NCBI RefSeq assembly: GCF_001636695.1
Contig: NZ_LGEL01000023.1
Span: forward strand, 1-64,000
Length of the DNA: 64,000 bases
Source of the DNA: Pedobacter panaciterrae
Lineage (GTDB): Bacteria; Bacteroidota; Bacteroidia; Sphingobacteriales; Sphingobacteriaceae
Reading direction: 5' to 3'
The notes beneath the pieces were generated by a model. It was not told the origin of the DNA and did not search any database. It saw only the letters and a program-made list of their open reading frames with translations. Both the position numbers and the translations under genes were made by a program. Positions 1 to 9,159 of this stretch are shown in pieces (within the stretch, counting starts at the first letter, position 1; each line of letters opens with the position of its first letter).

Positions 1-135
1 ATTCATATTCACTAACGACTAATCGTTTAAAGTTCTCACTGTAACTCCTGGGTGGACGTTGCTTTCTTTTAAAATTATCATTGACCATCTTTTTAAGATT
101 TTGGTCAACCTTTTTTAGGACTAGACAGAAAACAA

Positions 136-168
136 AAAAGCCTGCAATCATTTGATTTGCAGGCTTTT
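136..168. terminator. Bidirectional hairpin terminator
   Basis: Perfect 12-bp arms AAAAGCCTGCAA and TTGCAGGCTTTT enclose a 9-base loop. The A-run on the left and T-run on the right make it usable in both directions. It probably ends a gene lying left of the window. Confidence 0.75.
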
Positions 169-208
169 AGTTAATTTTGACATCAGTCTATGCGGGGTAT
201 CTGGGAGT

Positions 209-268
209 CCATTAGAACATTTAGAAGTGATTTTGGCTATTATTAGGGAGGTATATAAGAAAAGATGA
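209..268 (+). repeat. Remnant of a recombinase 3' end (left copy)
   Basis: This stretch matches 50442-50510, just past the truncated serine recombinase, at about 82 percent over 57 bases. In the matching frame both encode a tail of the form SPLEHLE..ILAIIREVY followed by lysines and a stop. Only the tail is present here, with no upstream recombinase sequence. It is read as a scar of a related element. Confidence 0.5.
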
Positions 269-350
269 GACGGATACAACCATTCTATCCAGTTTCAAAT
301 AATGACTTTTATCATTTTTTCCGATGATATTTTGTGACGAAATCCATTGA

Positions 351-826
351 TTCTGTATCCTGAATTCGCCACAATATATTTCTATTAATGAACACAAGTC
401 CTCTTTCAACAGCCTATTACCTGACGATGAACTTTATGATAGCCAGCTTTCTCCAAGAATGAAAAAGCTCTCTCCTGTACATTGGAGTCCACTGGAAGTG
501 ATTAAGAATGCTGCGGCTTTTCTAAGTGATAAACCTGGCAGCAAGATCATTGATATTGGTAGTGGCATCGGGAAATCTTGCATTGCCGCTGCACAGCGAT
601 ATCCAGATTGTGATTTCTACGGAATTGAGCAACGAAGATACCTTCATGAAATTGCATTGTTATCCAGGAAAATAGCCCCTGCGAACTCAACATCCACTTT
701 ATGCATGGTAATTTTACGGAACTTGACTTTAGCAGTAATGATGGCCTTTGTTTTTTCAACTCCTTTGCGGAAAACCTGTTTTTACTACCAACGTCTTATA
801 AATCCAGTTTATCTAAAGTATTTTAA
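351..826 (+). pseudogene. Frameshifted class I SAM-dependent methyltransferase
   Basis: The reading frame is open from 351, after a stop and without a good start codon. It carries a Rossmann motif I (IIDIGSGIGKSCIAAA, about 540-590) and the acidic end of strand beta 2 (DFYGIEQ). Near 675-690 the family-like sequence jumps to the next frame, which reads HFMHGNFTELDF and then FFNSFAENLF before stopping at 826. The frame that continues from 459 to 848 loses homology after the jump. With the missing N-terminus this looks like a dead gene, although a sequencing error at the shift is possible. It overlaps the converging gene at 813 by 14 bases. Confidence 0.7.
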
Positions 827-1361
827 ACAAACCTGGATAGTCCAATAATAAACCATATTGGTCGACGGATAATTCAGCCGAGAACCCACTAGTTAGGTTA
901 TCATATTTAAATTTTCCCGGACCAAGCACCGTGTACATTTGATCCACTACACTTAAACTTAAATCAGGTATATGAATGTAAACAACCTTAAACGTTTTTT
1001 CTTTTAAATTGCCTAACTTCTGCAAAGCGATTGTATTGGTGAAAGGTGAAGCTGAAATATCAACTTCCGCACTACCGGCAAGTTCCTTAATTTCTAAACC
1101 CTGATAGTCATACCATAAATCATCTGCCGACCGGCGAAGCCCAAGCCTTACCCAAGGCCGGTCAAGATCTTCGATGCTAAGCTGATTTACCTTCCAAAGA
1201 AGATCTGTATGTACGCGGTACCGAATATTAAAGGCAGCGCTGGTAATGATGCCACCACCGATAAAACCCATCTCATTTGTTTCCAATGTAAAAATCTCCA
1301 GGGAATGCCTTCCTTTCCAGATCCTTTCCTCTGTGCCTTCAGGTAACGTTAAGTTTTCCAT
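813..1361 (-). CDS. Putative glycolipid-binding protein (PF06475/DUF1089 family)
   Basis: The 182-residue protein follows the PF06475 pattern: an N-terminal W..R.SLE segment, a central VDISASPFTNTIALQKL that matches the family D.TPATNTLPIRRL, and a C-terminal PDLSLSV..Q.Y, FKYD, GFSAELSVD and DYPGLFK series. There is no signal peptide or membrane segment, so it is probably cytosolic. The family is named from a structure with a hydrophobic cavity, and its biological role is not established. The family assignment is from remembered conserved positions. Confidence 0.7.
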   Translation of the reverse strand: MENLTLPEGTEERIWKGRHSLEIFTLETNEMGFIGGGIITSAAFNIRYRVHTDLLWKVNQLSIEDLDRPWVRLGLRRSADDLWYDYQGLEIKELAGSAEVDISASPFTNTIALQKLGNLKEKTFKVVYIHIPDLSLSVVDQMYTVLGPGKFKYDNLTSGFSAELSVDQYGLLLDYPGLFKIL

Positions 1362-1567
1362 AAACTACTATCACAGAGGAGAACACCCAACTAGTAATTT
1401 TGTTTAACTTAAAAACAAAACATATAAACAGTTTAAAAAAGTAAATTTAAGCAAATAGTCAAACTGGATTATTAATTCTGTAACTAAACCATAACAAATC
1501 GTTATTTAAAATTAAATTACCTATCTTGATAAACATCAGTCCTTCCTCTCCCTTTAATCAGCCCGAT

Positions 1568-1747
1568 ATGGAAAATGAATATGAAAATTCAGATGTAAAT
1601 CTGAATAAGCAAACCACAGCAGAACTGCTAAAAAAATCAGCCCAGTTAAAAATCAAAAATGCCCAGGTCATGGATAAACTGGAGGAATTAAAAAAGAAAA
1701 CTGACAATTTGCTTAACCCCAAAAACAATGATCCAACTGAGCGCTAA
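1568..1747 (+). CDS. Small coiled-coil hypothetical protein
   Basis: A 59-residue, charged protein with a heptad-like middle (LLKKSAQLKIKNAQVMDKLE) likely to form one long helix. The ATG at 1568 is preferred to the upstream in-frame TTG at 1526. Function unknown. It stands alone, converging on the gene at 1781. Confidence 0.5.
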   Translation: MENEYENSDVNLNKQTTAELLKKSAQLKIKNAQVMDKLEELKKKTDNLLNPKNNDPTER

Positions 1748-1780
1748 CTAAACGATAAGGCTAAACTCTGGAGATCAACT

Positions 1781-2071
1781 TCATCCTTCATCAACAGTAT
1801 CATCGTGCGCTATTTCCCTGCCTATTGTTCCAACTGTGTGCTCATCCAATATGATCTCTAACCGTTCGCCTTTCAGATCTGCATTATATCGTGGTAAATC
1901 CCCTGCATCAATTTCTTCCACTTCCAGTAGCTCCCAATTCTCATCTACCTTCCGGACAGCGCCCATAATTCCTCCGAAATAAATTACCTTAAAATAATCT
2001 TTGTGCTGCAAGATGGTCAGTGTAACTTCCTTATCCCCGTAACCAATCTTAATGTTAAATGCTTCTTCCAT
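1781..2071 (-). CDS. Small hypothetical protein of a window-internal paralogous family
   Basis: The 96-residue acidic protein shares a layout with the proteins at 16019 and 17202: an N-terminal F.I.I segment, a K.IYFGG-type strand, W near the middle, a DLP.Y element and a C-terminal (V).xIGREI. It is probably a compact beta-rich cytosolic domain. No function is known to me. It lies 11 bases downstream of the outer membrane protein gene at 2083, so the two are likely co-transcribed. Confidence 0.65.
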   Translation of the reverse strand: MEEAFNIKIGYGDKEVTLTILQHKDYFKVIYFGGIMGAVRKVDENWELLEVEEIDAGDLPRYNADLKGERLEIILDEHTVGTIGREIAHDDTVDEG

Positions 2072-2082
2072 ATTTCTTATCT

Positions 2083-2928
2083 TTAAAACCTGCAGGAGGC
2101 GCCGATAAAGTAATGTTTGGAGGCAGTTTGCTGAATTCCATAATTCAATCCTGCATCCAGTTTAAAGTCCCTGGCAACATCTATTTGAATCGCCGCGTTT
2201 AAAAAATTTGACCATTGGTGTGCTTTAAAATCATAACTATAATAGGTTTCCCCAATACCATCCACCCCCTTAATCAGCGCATGGCTAATGGTTAGTGACT
2301 GCAAAAATTCCGTATGCATCGCCTGCTGATCAGCATCCTTAAGCCGGTCAGCTTCCAGCTGTAAGCCCAACTTCCATTCACCAGGCAGTTTAAACTGCAT
2401 CGGAACGATCAGTCCACCTTCAAAACGGCTTTGCGTATCAAATTTGGAACTGGGAAACTTCACATAAGGCAGCACGGCAAGCGCAAAATTACCGCCGTTA
2501 TTACCTAACAGATTTTGCTTAATCCTGAAAGTTACATCCCCTATACCATAGCTCTTTTTAACTTCACCAGAACCCAGATCCGTTTCCTTTTCCCTGCCAA
2601 AACTCTGAAAACCAATCTGAATTGCCATAGAACCGGTTATACCTATCTTAAGATTCGCCTGATTGATCAGCAAAGTATTGGTCTGCTTGCTATCCGACCG
2701 CTCCCTGGATGTCCTGATTAAATCAGTTTCATATTGAAAATGTCCGGCATCCACCGTAAATGGAGATTCGGTAACATCAGGCCTGTCGGTTTCCATATCC
2801 CGCATCTGCGCTTTGGGTACAGGGTGGAACAGCCAATAAGTGTCTGATAATTTATCTTGCCCGAAAGCGATCATTGGCAAATACATGCCGCAGGTTAATA
2901 CAGTTAAAACCTTATATTTTTTATACAT
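2083..2928 (-). CDS. Outer membrane beta-barrel protein, PF13557 transporter type
   Basis: The 281-residue protein has an N-terminal signal peptide ending near AFGQ and a METDRPDVTESPFTV segment typical of PF13557 (the MetA-pathway of phenol degradation/transporter family). Alternating amphipathic strands follow to the end, and it closes with an aromatic residue (GASCRF) as barrel proteins do. It is expected in the outer membrane. The substrate cannot be told. It is the first gene of a pair with 1781-2071. Confidence 0.7.
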   Translation of the reverse strand: MYKKYKVLTVLTCGMYLPMIAFGQDKLSDTYWLFHPVPKAQMRDMETDRPDVTESPFTVDAGHFQYETDLIRTSRERSDSKQTNTLLINQANLKIGITGSMAIQIGFQSFGREKETDLGSGEVKKSYGIGDVTFRIKQNLLGNNGGNFALAVLPYVKFPSSKFDTQSRFEGGLIVPMQFKLPGEWKLGLQLEADRLKDADQQAMHTEFLQSLTISHALIKGVDGIGETYYSYDFKAHQWSNFLNAAIQIDVARDFKLDAGLNYGIQQTASKHYFIGASCRF

Positions 2929-3098
2929 CCCTAAAAAGCTAAGCCATCATTAGTAAGCTAGGCAGTAACCAACTCTACAATGAAAATGTTTGAAAACAGG
3001 TGAAAAAAATATTTTTTAAAAAAAATACAAGACATCCAAACAATACGCTCAGATCCCTGTTCTTTCCCATCGAAATTAACCTTTAAATATCGCTTGTT

Positions 3099-5321
3099 AT
3101 GAATGGATTATCTCCCTGGGCAGTATCCGCAAGTTCTGAATTAGCGGAAAGCCAAATGGCGCTTTACAGCAAAGCTGCCGGAAGTTTTGAATTTAAAGTT
3201 TACCAGACTACAGATTCCATCTGGATAGTCGCTAATCTCCCAAAGGGCGGAAGAGCATGCTTTAGAGCGGCATTTAGTCCGGGGGCAAATCTGGCAGTAA
3301 AAAAAAGCACACAACACAGTCATGGAATCCATCTGGAGCTGGACAGTGAAACCGGCAAGCAGCAGGTAGAACTTACCATCGACCATCAGGAAATAAATCC
3401 CGTACTGCGTTACACGACCAGGTTAAAACCTAAAAAAGATCTGCTGATCCCCTTCTGGCCAAGGGATATTATCATGAGCAGCAAAAACGGCCACGCGGAA
3501 AACACTGCAGGAAAGATTCACCTCAGCCAGGAGGGTACCAGAACAGGCATGATCTACTTTAGTCAAACCAGGCCAAAATCAGCTTCCATCCTCTACCTGC
3601 AAAATCTTACTGCATTGGCAGATTACTGTGAGCAAACCCAGACTTCTGGCGCCAATACCGTGGGTGGCGACTGGCCGGAAATGGGTTTCGCTTTGCCACC
3701 AAACACAGAACAGCCATTAGAAGCTGGTAAAGAAATCATCATCAATGATGCCTTTATCGCATTTGATGCACATTCTCCGGAAGATCAGTTTGCTACAAAC
3801 CATCAGTTTTTGAACCTACTTGCAAGAATTTACCTGCTGCTTCCAAGGCCAGAAACCCAATACCAGCAATGGCCGGAAATACTGGATAAAGGGCTTAAAG
3901 ACCTCATCGAAAACCCCGGATGCTGGAGCCAGGTGGCAGGGCACAAATACTTTAATGCCTATGTGAGCGATTACAATACCCCACCGGAAATCATGGTGCA
4001 ATTGGCTGTATTGCTACCACTGCTAGATTATGTAGAATGGAGCAGGACAGAACTTGAAGTCATGAAAACCATCAAAGAAGGTCTGCCTGAGTTTTACGAC
4101 TCAAAATTGGGCGTAATCACCCGATGGTTACCCGCTGCTGAAGATCAGCTTAAGGGCGAAGAAGAACAGAAAATGCCCGGGGTAATGGACTCCTGGTACC
4201 TGCATCATCCCCTACTTAACTTATCCAGATTAGCTTTAAAAGGAGACAAAACAGCTGAAAAGCTCTTCCTGAATTCCCTTGATTTTACGATTAAAGTTGC
4301 CCATAATTTCAACTACCATTGGCCGGTATTCTATAAAATGGATACCCTGGAAGTACTTAAAGCAGAAACTGCAGAGGGCAAAGGCGGAGAAAAAGATGTA
4401 GCGGGACTTTACGCGCATGTCATGCTCCAGGCATGGGAACTCACTAAAGAAAAACGCTATTTAAATGAAGCTGAAAAAGCAGCAAATACACTCCAGGAAT
4501 ATGGATTTGATGTTTTCTACCAGGCCAACAACACAGCTTTTGCTTCTGGAGCACTGCTACGACTTTACAAGATCACCAAAAACGAAGTTTACTTGGAATT
4601 GAGCTATCAATGCCTGGCGGCAATTTTCCGCAATACACAGATCTGGGACTGCAACTATGGATATGGAAAAAACTTTCCGAAGTTCTTTTCCCTCTTCCCC
4701 TTAAATGATGCCCCTTACACCGCAGTCTATGAAGAACAGGAAGTATTCTGCGCTTTGCATGATTACCTCAAACACGCTGAAGGCATAGACATCCTGCCTT
4801 CAGTAAAACTACTGATCGCAGAATACATCCGTTACCTGGTAGACCGGGCCGTGTATTACTACCCGGCCATGTTACCAAAAGAAATGCTGGAAGAAAAGCC
4901 AAAGATCGGAGAAGTAGATCCCAAGCTCTGGATTGCCCTGGAGGATCTGCAGGACGGCTGGAAAAAATCAGGTACCGTAGGGCAGGAAGTATACGGAGCC
5001 GGAAATGCCTTCGGTATCCTGCCCAGACATTACCTCCGGATTCCAGGTGAACCATTTCTGATATACGTAGACTACCCCACCTCAGGGTATAAAGCAGTTA
5101 AAGGAAAGAATATACACTTTTCCACACTGGGCGATGAGCGCTTATCCTGTAGACTAATGATTGTTAAAACAGACAGCAAACGGCTACCCACCTTCAAGCT
5201 GAGCATCAAAGGAGAAAAAGAACCTGCTCAAGGCAGGCTGACCAAAGACGGAAATCTAGAATATTGTCTAAACGGAAATCAGCAAGTAAGCATTACCTGG
5301 TCTCACAACAATATTGTTTAA
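3099..5321 (+). CDS. Large hypothetical protein, probable alpha/alpha-barrel carbohydrate-type enzyme
   Basis: The 740-residue protein has no signal peptide and so is probably cytosolic. The first 200 residues look beta-rich. From about residue 240 to 640 a run of helix pairs, rich in W, Y and H (for example DSWYLHHPLLNLSRLAL and GLYAHVMLQAWELT), resembles the six-hairpin (alpha/alpha)6 toroid of many glycoside-processing enzymes. A short beta tail closes it. I cannot place it in a numbered glycosidase family and see no certain catalytic pair. It is monocistronic, with nothing of note in the 130 bases on either side. Confidence 0.55.
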   Translation: MNGLSPWAVSASSELAESQMALYSKAAGSFEFKVYQTTDSIWIVANLPKGGRACFRAAFSPGANLAVKKSTQHSHGIHLELDSETGKQQVELTIDHQEINPVLRYTTRLKPKKDLLIPFWPRDIIMSSKNGHAENTAGKIHLSQEGTRTGMIYFSQTRPKSASILYLQNLTALADYCEQTQTSGANTVGGDWPEMGFALPPNTEQPLEAGKEIIINDAFIAFDAHSPEDQFATNHQFLNLLARIYLLLPRPETQYQQWPEILDKGLKDLIENPGCWSQVAGHKYFNAYVSDYNTPPEIMVQLAVLLPLLDYVEWSRTELEVMKTIKEGLPEFYDSKLGVITRWLPAAEDQLKGEEEQKMPGVMDSWYLHHPLLNLSRLALKGDKTAEKLFLNSLDFTIKVAHNFNYHWPVFYKMDTLEVLKAETAEGKGGEKDVAGLYAHVMLQAWELTKEKRYLNEAEKAANTLQEYGFDVFYQANNTAFASGALLRLYKITKNEVYLELSYQCLAAIFRNTQIWDCNYGYGKNFPKFFSLFPLNDAPYTAVYEEQEVFCALHDYLKHAEGIDILPSVKLLIAEYIRYLVDRAVYYYPAMLPKEMLEEKPKIGEVDPKLWIALEDLQDGWKKSGTVGQEVYGAGNAFGILPRHYLRIPGEPFLIYVDYPTSGYKAVKGKNIHFSTLGDERLSCRLMIVKTDSKRLPTFKLSIKGEKEPAQGRLTKDGNLEYCLNGNQQVSITWSHNNIV

Positions 5322-5453
5322 ATTTTATAAAAATAAATTAAACAATATATAAAACTAGTGGTTGTATGCAAGCTCAACATCGATTATTATGATCAGCATA
5401 AAGTTAGCTACGAAGTTGGGCTGCCCAAAACATGAACCAATATAAATTTAAAT

Positions 5454-6125
5454 ATGAAAGCAAAATCAATCAACCGCTCTTACTTCTACCGTAATGGGCT
5501 AACCCTTGTTTTCCTCCTGTTATTTGTTGTTACCCTTTTTGCGCAGGCACTGACCGGCTGGAAACAGCACAATCAGGACTTACTAGAAGCACATGCAAAG
5601 GAAATTGGCTTGGGCACTTACTTAAAAAGCGGCCATTTCATCTCCGCTACTTTTGAAAATTTCGAAAGTGAGTTTCTGCAAATGGCTTTATATGTCATGC
5701 TTACCATATCCTTAAGGCAAGTCGGCTCAGCAGAATCCAAAAAGCTGGATGAACCTGAAGAAGTAGATCGCAAGCCACAACCCTATTCGGACGCTCCCTG
5801 GGCAGTTAGAAAAGGAGGCTGGATACTTAAGCTATATAGCAACTCCCTATCGATCTGCTTTGCGGTCCTGTTTTTTACCAGTTGGGGTTTACACTTATAC
5901 GGAAGCTGGCAAAACCACAATGTCGAGCAAGTGGCCAAACACTTACCCACGTCAACGGTAACGGAATACCTGGGAGAGCCGGAATTCTGGTTTGAAACTT
6001 TTCAGAACTGGCAAAGCGAATTCCTTTCGGTAGCCTCCATTGTATTTTTAACCATATACCTGCGTCAGAAAGGCTCCCCGGAATCCAAACCCGTTGATGC
6101 CCCACATTTGGAAACAGGAAAATAA
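5454..6125 (+). CDS. DUF6766 family membrane protein
   Basis: The 223-residue protein is an internal duplication. Each half has a hydrophobic helix (NGLTLVFLLLF; LSICFAVLFF), a GW..HN or GSWQNHN turn, an F..F.(N/S)(W/F).SEFL element and a second helix ending in RQ.GS.ESK. Four membrane helices are expected, with both SESK-type ends on the same side. The duplication and the PESKPVDAPH tail match DUF6766 proteins, which often sit in stress clusters. Role unknown. It is followed after 30 bases by the CinA-like gene on the same strand. Confidence 0.75.
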   Translation: MKAKSINRSYFYRNGLTLVFLLLFVVTLFAQALTGWKQHNQDLLEAHAKEIGLGTYLKSGHFISATFENFESEFLQMALYVMLTISLRQVGSAESKKLDEPEEVDRKPQPYSDAPWAVRKGGWILKLYSNSLSICFAVLFFTSWGLHLYGSWQNHNVEQVAKHLPTSTVTEYLGEPEFWFETFQNWQSEFLSVASIVFLTIYLRQKGSPESKPVDAPHLETGK

Positions 6126-6155
6126 TCAAACAACAATTCAACAAAATACAGAGAA

Positions 6156-6656
6156 ATGGAAAGCCATATCTATAGGTTCCTGCTACACGCATGTGGAGAA
6201 CTCATGATCAAAAATAAACTCAGCATCGCATTTGCGGAAAGCGCAACTGCGGGCAGAATTACAGCCGAATTCGCCATGATACCCGATGCTGGTAAGTTCC
6301 TGAAAGGAGGAATTATTTGCTACGACGCAGCCATTAAACATAGCCTGCTCAAAGTGCCGGAACAACAGCTGGAAACCTTCAGCCCGGAATCTGAAATTGT
6401 CACCTTATCCATCACCGCCGGCCTGCAAAGGCTCATACCCGCGACCATTCACGTTGGATGCACGGGACTGACAGCTCCAGGGGGCAGTGAGACTAAAGAA
6501 AAACCAGTAGGCACCATGTTCCTGTATGGAATCAGCGGACACGAACTGATTTTTAGTGAAAGAACCGTTTACCAGGGAAGTCCCCAGGATATTGTCGAAC
6601 AGACCGTCATGCGTGTCGCGCAGCTCTTGCATGCTTACCTGCTCGACAAGGAATAA
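6156..6656 (+). CDS. CinA-like nicotinamide-nucleotide amidohydrolase domain protein
   Basis: The 166-residue protein covers the CinA C-terminal domain (PF02464) alone. The AESATAGRI motif corresponds to the family AESCTGG, followed by FLKGGIICYD and GCTGLTAPGG. Family members deamidate NMN in the pyridine nucleotide salvage route. The second motif position is A rather than C or S, so activity should not be assumed. A decayed paralogue of the last 45 residues is found at 22363-22635. It lies in the same direction as the catalase gene, 52 bases upstream of it. Confidence 0.75.
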   Translation: MESHIYRFLLHACGELMIKNKLSIAFAESATAGRITAEFAMIPDAGKFLKGGIICYDAAIKHSLLKVPEQQLETFSPESEIVTLSITAGLQRLIPATIHVGCTGLTAPGGSETKEKPVGTMFLYGISGHELIFSERTVYQGSPQDIVEQTVMRVAQLLHAYLLDKE

Positions 6657-6708
6657 AAGCACTATAATAAACAACTATCTATCCATTCACCTATTAAAAA
6701 ACAACATT

Positions 6709-7656
6709 ATGTTCCATCACGTTAAAGACTTACAATTCAACGCCAGGGTATCACGCCCTGACCCTATGTTTGCCAATCTGCTTTTAGAGCAATTCGGCGG
6801 CGAAAACGGCGAACTTGCTGCAGCGATGCAGTATTTCACCCAGGCATTTGGCGCAAAGCAGCCCCATCCTGACAAATACGACATGCTGATGGATATCGCC
6901 ACCGAGGAATTCTCCCATCTGGAGATCATAGGGGCCACCATCCAGATGCTGCTCAAAGGAGTAAACGGAGAACTTAAAAACGCAGCAGATCAATCGGAAA
7001 TCATGCAGGTCATGGACGGTAAAGCGGCTAAAGAAAGTATCATTCACGCTGCCCTGACTGCCAATCCACAGTTTCCGATCATTACGGGCGGCCGCCCTAC
7101 CCCAAGGAATAGCCAGGGTATACCCTGGTGCGCTTCCTACATCCATTCCAACGGCGATCTGACCGTCGATCTGCGCAGCAACCTCGCCTCAGAATCCAGG
7201 GCAAAGCTGGTTTACGAACACCTGATGAAATTTACCGACGATCCGTACATCAAAGAAACGCTTTCGTTTCTGATGACAAGAGAAGTGGCACATTACAAAA
7301 TGTTCGAGGCCGCCTTGGAAAGTATCCAACCTAACTTTCCTCCCGCAGTATTGCAGCATGACCCAAGATTTACCCAGCAGTACTTCAACCTTTCCCCAGA
7401 TAAAAGTGCAAGAGGCCCCTGGAACCAGGGAGAAATGCCAGGCATGGGCAAAGACTGGGAATACATTGAAAATCCACTACAACATGTCAAAGACACCAAA
7501 GGCCTTTCGGAATTACCTGATCCAATGGAAAAAGAATTGGAAGAAAACAAGCAGCTAAACCAGCAGCTCAGTAAAGAAAAAAGCCAGGAAGTAAAAAAAG
7601 CGGAGCCGGAAGGGATCGCCCAGTGGAGTGATTATGCTAAAACCAAAGAACAATAG
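6709..7656 (+). CDS. Manganese (non-heme) catalase
   Basis: The 315-residue protein disproportionates hydrogen peroxide at a dimanganese site in the cytosol. The ligand set is visible: E35 in GGENGEL, E67 and H70 in TEEFSHLE, a Glu in the NLASESRAK helix and a His in REVAHYKMFE. The start at 6709 gives the usual MFHHVKDLQ N-terminus; the longer in-frame extension to 6556 overlaps the CinA gene and is rejected. The C-terminal 60 residues are charged and variable. A strong terminator follows at 7686. Confidence 0.93.
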   Translation: MFHHVKDLQFNARVSRPDPMFANLLLEQFGGENGELAAAMQYFTQAFGAKQPHPDKYDMLMDIATEEFSHLEIIGATIQMLLKGVNGELKNAADQSEIMQVMDGKAAKESIIHAALTANPQFPIITGGRPTPRNSQGIPWCASYIHSNGDLTVDLRSNLASESRAKLVYEHLMKFTDDPYIKETLSFLMTREVAHYKMFEAALESIQPNFPPAVLQHDPRFTQQYFNLSPDKSARGPWNQGEMPGMGKDWEYIENPLQHVKDTKGLSELPDPMEKELEENKQLNQQLSKEKSQEVKKAEPEGIAQWSDYAKTKEQ

Positions 7657-7685
7657 GTAAAAGGCCGTTTGCAATGATAGTCTTT

Positions 7686-7716
7686 ACCGGATAGTTAACC
7701 ACTATCCGGTTTTTTA
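7686..7716 (+). terminator. Rho-independent terminator of the catalase gene
   Basis: Perfect 10-bp arms ACCGGATAGT and ACTATCCGGT with a 5-base loop, followed directly by a run of T. It ends the 6156-7656 unit. Confidence 0.9.
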
Positions 7717-7934
7717 ATAATTAAAGTTGATTCGTCCATCCTTGCCGTTCGCACACCAGCCTCCGTTTTACGTACAATTTCCATCAATACCTCATCCAGC
7801 TCTACAGCAGAAAATTTAAATAAAGGAAGTACTAATGCCACTACATTAACAAAAATAACCGGCAACCAATCCACTTTAAACAGATTGATAGCCGGTTAGC
7901 AGTAGACATTCCTAATTAAAAACCAGTCTTATTC

Positions 7935-8462
7935 CTAGCTAGCTACAGCAGAAAAATGTTTAGCATACATCTTAAGTTGATGTTTCAATAACTGTCTGGC
8001 CATATGAATCTGGGTCTTAACAGTACCGATAGGGATTCCCATCTCCTGGGCAATCTCGTGGTATTTATATCCCTCAAAATATCTTAAAAATGGAATCGAG
8101 TATTCAGGCTGCAGCTTTTCCATAGCCTTATTGATGTCTTCCATAACAAATTTACCTTCTCCCAGATTGTGAGCTGCACTTTTTTTCAGCTGCTGGGCAC
8201 TCAGGTCATCAGTTACTGTAATGACACTCCTTCTACGGCCCGTTCTGCGATATTCATTAATAAAAGTGTTTTTCATAATGGTATATAACCATCCGCGAAG
8301 ATTAGTTCCTTCACGATACAGGTTATGATAACGGATTGCTTTAATGATCGTGTCTTGTACCAGATCATTGGCATCTTCGGTATCCGCAGTGAACTTCATC
8401 GCAAAGGCTTCCAGGCAAGAGCGGTGATTGCAGATTTCATTGTTTAGATTAATCGTACTCAT
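7935..8462 (-). CDS. ECF-type RNA polymerase sigma factor
   Basis: The 175-residue protein has region 2 (DANDLVQDTIIKAIRY.., then GWLYTIMKNTFINEYRR) and region 4 (LQPEYSIPFLRYFEGYKYHEIA, then GTVKTQI.MAR). The start at 8462 (MSTINLNNE) fits the family length; the in-frame extension to 8579 is probably leader sequence. No anti-sigma gene is adjacent, so its signal is unknown. Because it sits among catalase, Hsp20 and small stress proteins, it may drive part of this block (inference). Confidence 0.9.
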   Translation of the reverse strand: MSTINLNNEICNHRSCLEAFAMKFTADTEDANDLVQDTIIKAIRYHNLYREGTNLRGWLYTIMKNTFINEYRRTGRRRSVITVTDDLSAQQLKKSAAHNLGEGKFVMEDINKAMEKLQPEYSIPFLRYFEGYKYHEIAQEMGIPIGTVKTQIHMARQLLKHQLKMYAKHFSAVAS

Positions 8463-8807
8463 AGGGGCAAATGATGTAGGGTTAAAAATTAAAATCTCTT
8501 CAGCACGAAAATTGGCAAAACATATACCAAAACGAACAGTTTTTAGCTTTAAACAATAAGAAAATTTAATCCCAAACAATTCTGTTCCGGCGCTTGTTGT
8601 TACTCACTTCAAAATTAAAAAATGCCGTAAAACCATTAATAACAGCGTTTTTTTCTCTTCGATATGGGATCTATAGTTAAAATCATAAAAATAGTAAAAT
8701 GCAGAAGTGTTCAGGTAATTGGACGTGAGCGTTAACATGGCAATGTCATATAACTTTAACCTCGCTAAAGTTAAAATAACCCAATAAAACTATGCGCATT
8801 CTGCCAA
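8463..8807. other. Intergenic region, 345 bases
   Basis: This A+T-rich spacer lies between two minus-strand genes. It must hold the promoter of the sigma factor gene. I see no supported gene, repeat or strong hairpin in it. Confidence 0.4.
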
Positions 8808-9092
8808 TTATTCCAGGTTACATTGCTTAAAAGTTTCCAGAGCGAGTAGTTTACAATTAAACACATATTCTTCCAGCGTACAGCAAAGCGTACGGATCAA
8901 CACAGGAATATGGTCAACAGTCTCCATAAAATCAAAATGCAGTAATGCTTCATTACAATAGTCCTGATTACCTCTAAGCTTGCTAAAAATATCCTGGGCA
9001 GCTTGCTTGTTATTACCTAGAGAAAACTGGCCATAATCCTTAAACTCAGACCTGTTTTTCAAGCTAAGTAAAATATAAAACTGAGTTTTCAT
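8808..9092 (-). CDS. Small conserved-looking hypothetical protein
   Basis: The 94-residue protein opens MKTQFYILLSLKN, continues with a YGQFSLGNNKQAAQDIF segment and ends in a helix with three cysteines. It resembles short Sphingobacteriaceae proteins I cannot name. A longer in-frame opening to 9317 runs through the Hsp20 gene on the same strand and is rejected. It lies downstream of the Hsp20 terminator, so it probably has its own promoter. Confidence 0.6.
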   Translation of the reverse strand: MKTQFYILLSLKNRSEFKDYGQFSLGNNKQAAQDIFSKLRGNQDYCNEALLHFDFMETVDHIPVLIRTLCCTLEEYVFNCKLLALETFKQCNLE

Positions 9093-9127
9093 AAATTGCC
9101 AATTTAAACGCAATATCGACAAATAAA

Positions 9128-9147
9128 GGAGCCCTATAAAGGGCTCC
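9128..9147 (-). terminator. Terminator of the Hsp20 gene
   Basis: GGAGCCC and GGGCTCC arms with a 6-base loop, followed on the minus strand by TTTATTTG. It lies 13 bases past the Hsp20 stop. Confidence 0.8.
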
Positions 9148-9159
9148 AGATAGGTGATG

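Noticed and set aside
4768-5055. Long minus-strand frame inside the 740-residue protein gene
   Set aside because: It is antisense to a well-supported gene and has no family pattern.
6556-6708. N-terminal extension of the Mn catalase frame
   Set aside because: It overlaps the CinA gene and the family starts at the Met at 6709.
7695-7897. Minus-strand open frame of about 66 codons with a hydrophobic stretch after the catalase gene
   Set aside because: It runs through the catalase terminator, has no ATG start near its opening and matches no family I know.
8463-8579. Upstream extension of the ECF sigma factor frame
   Set aside because: The extra residues are not sigma-like and the Met at 8462 fits the family length.
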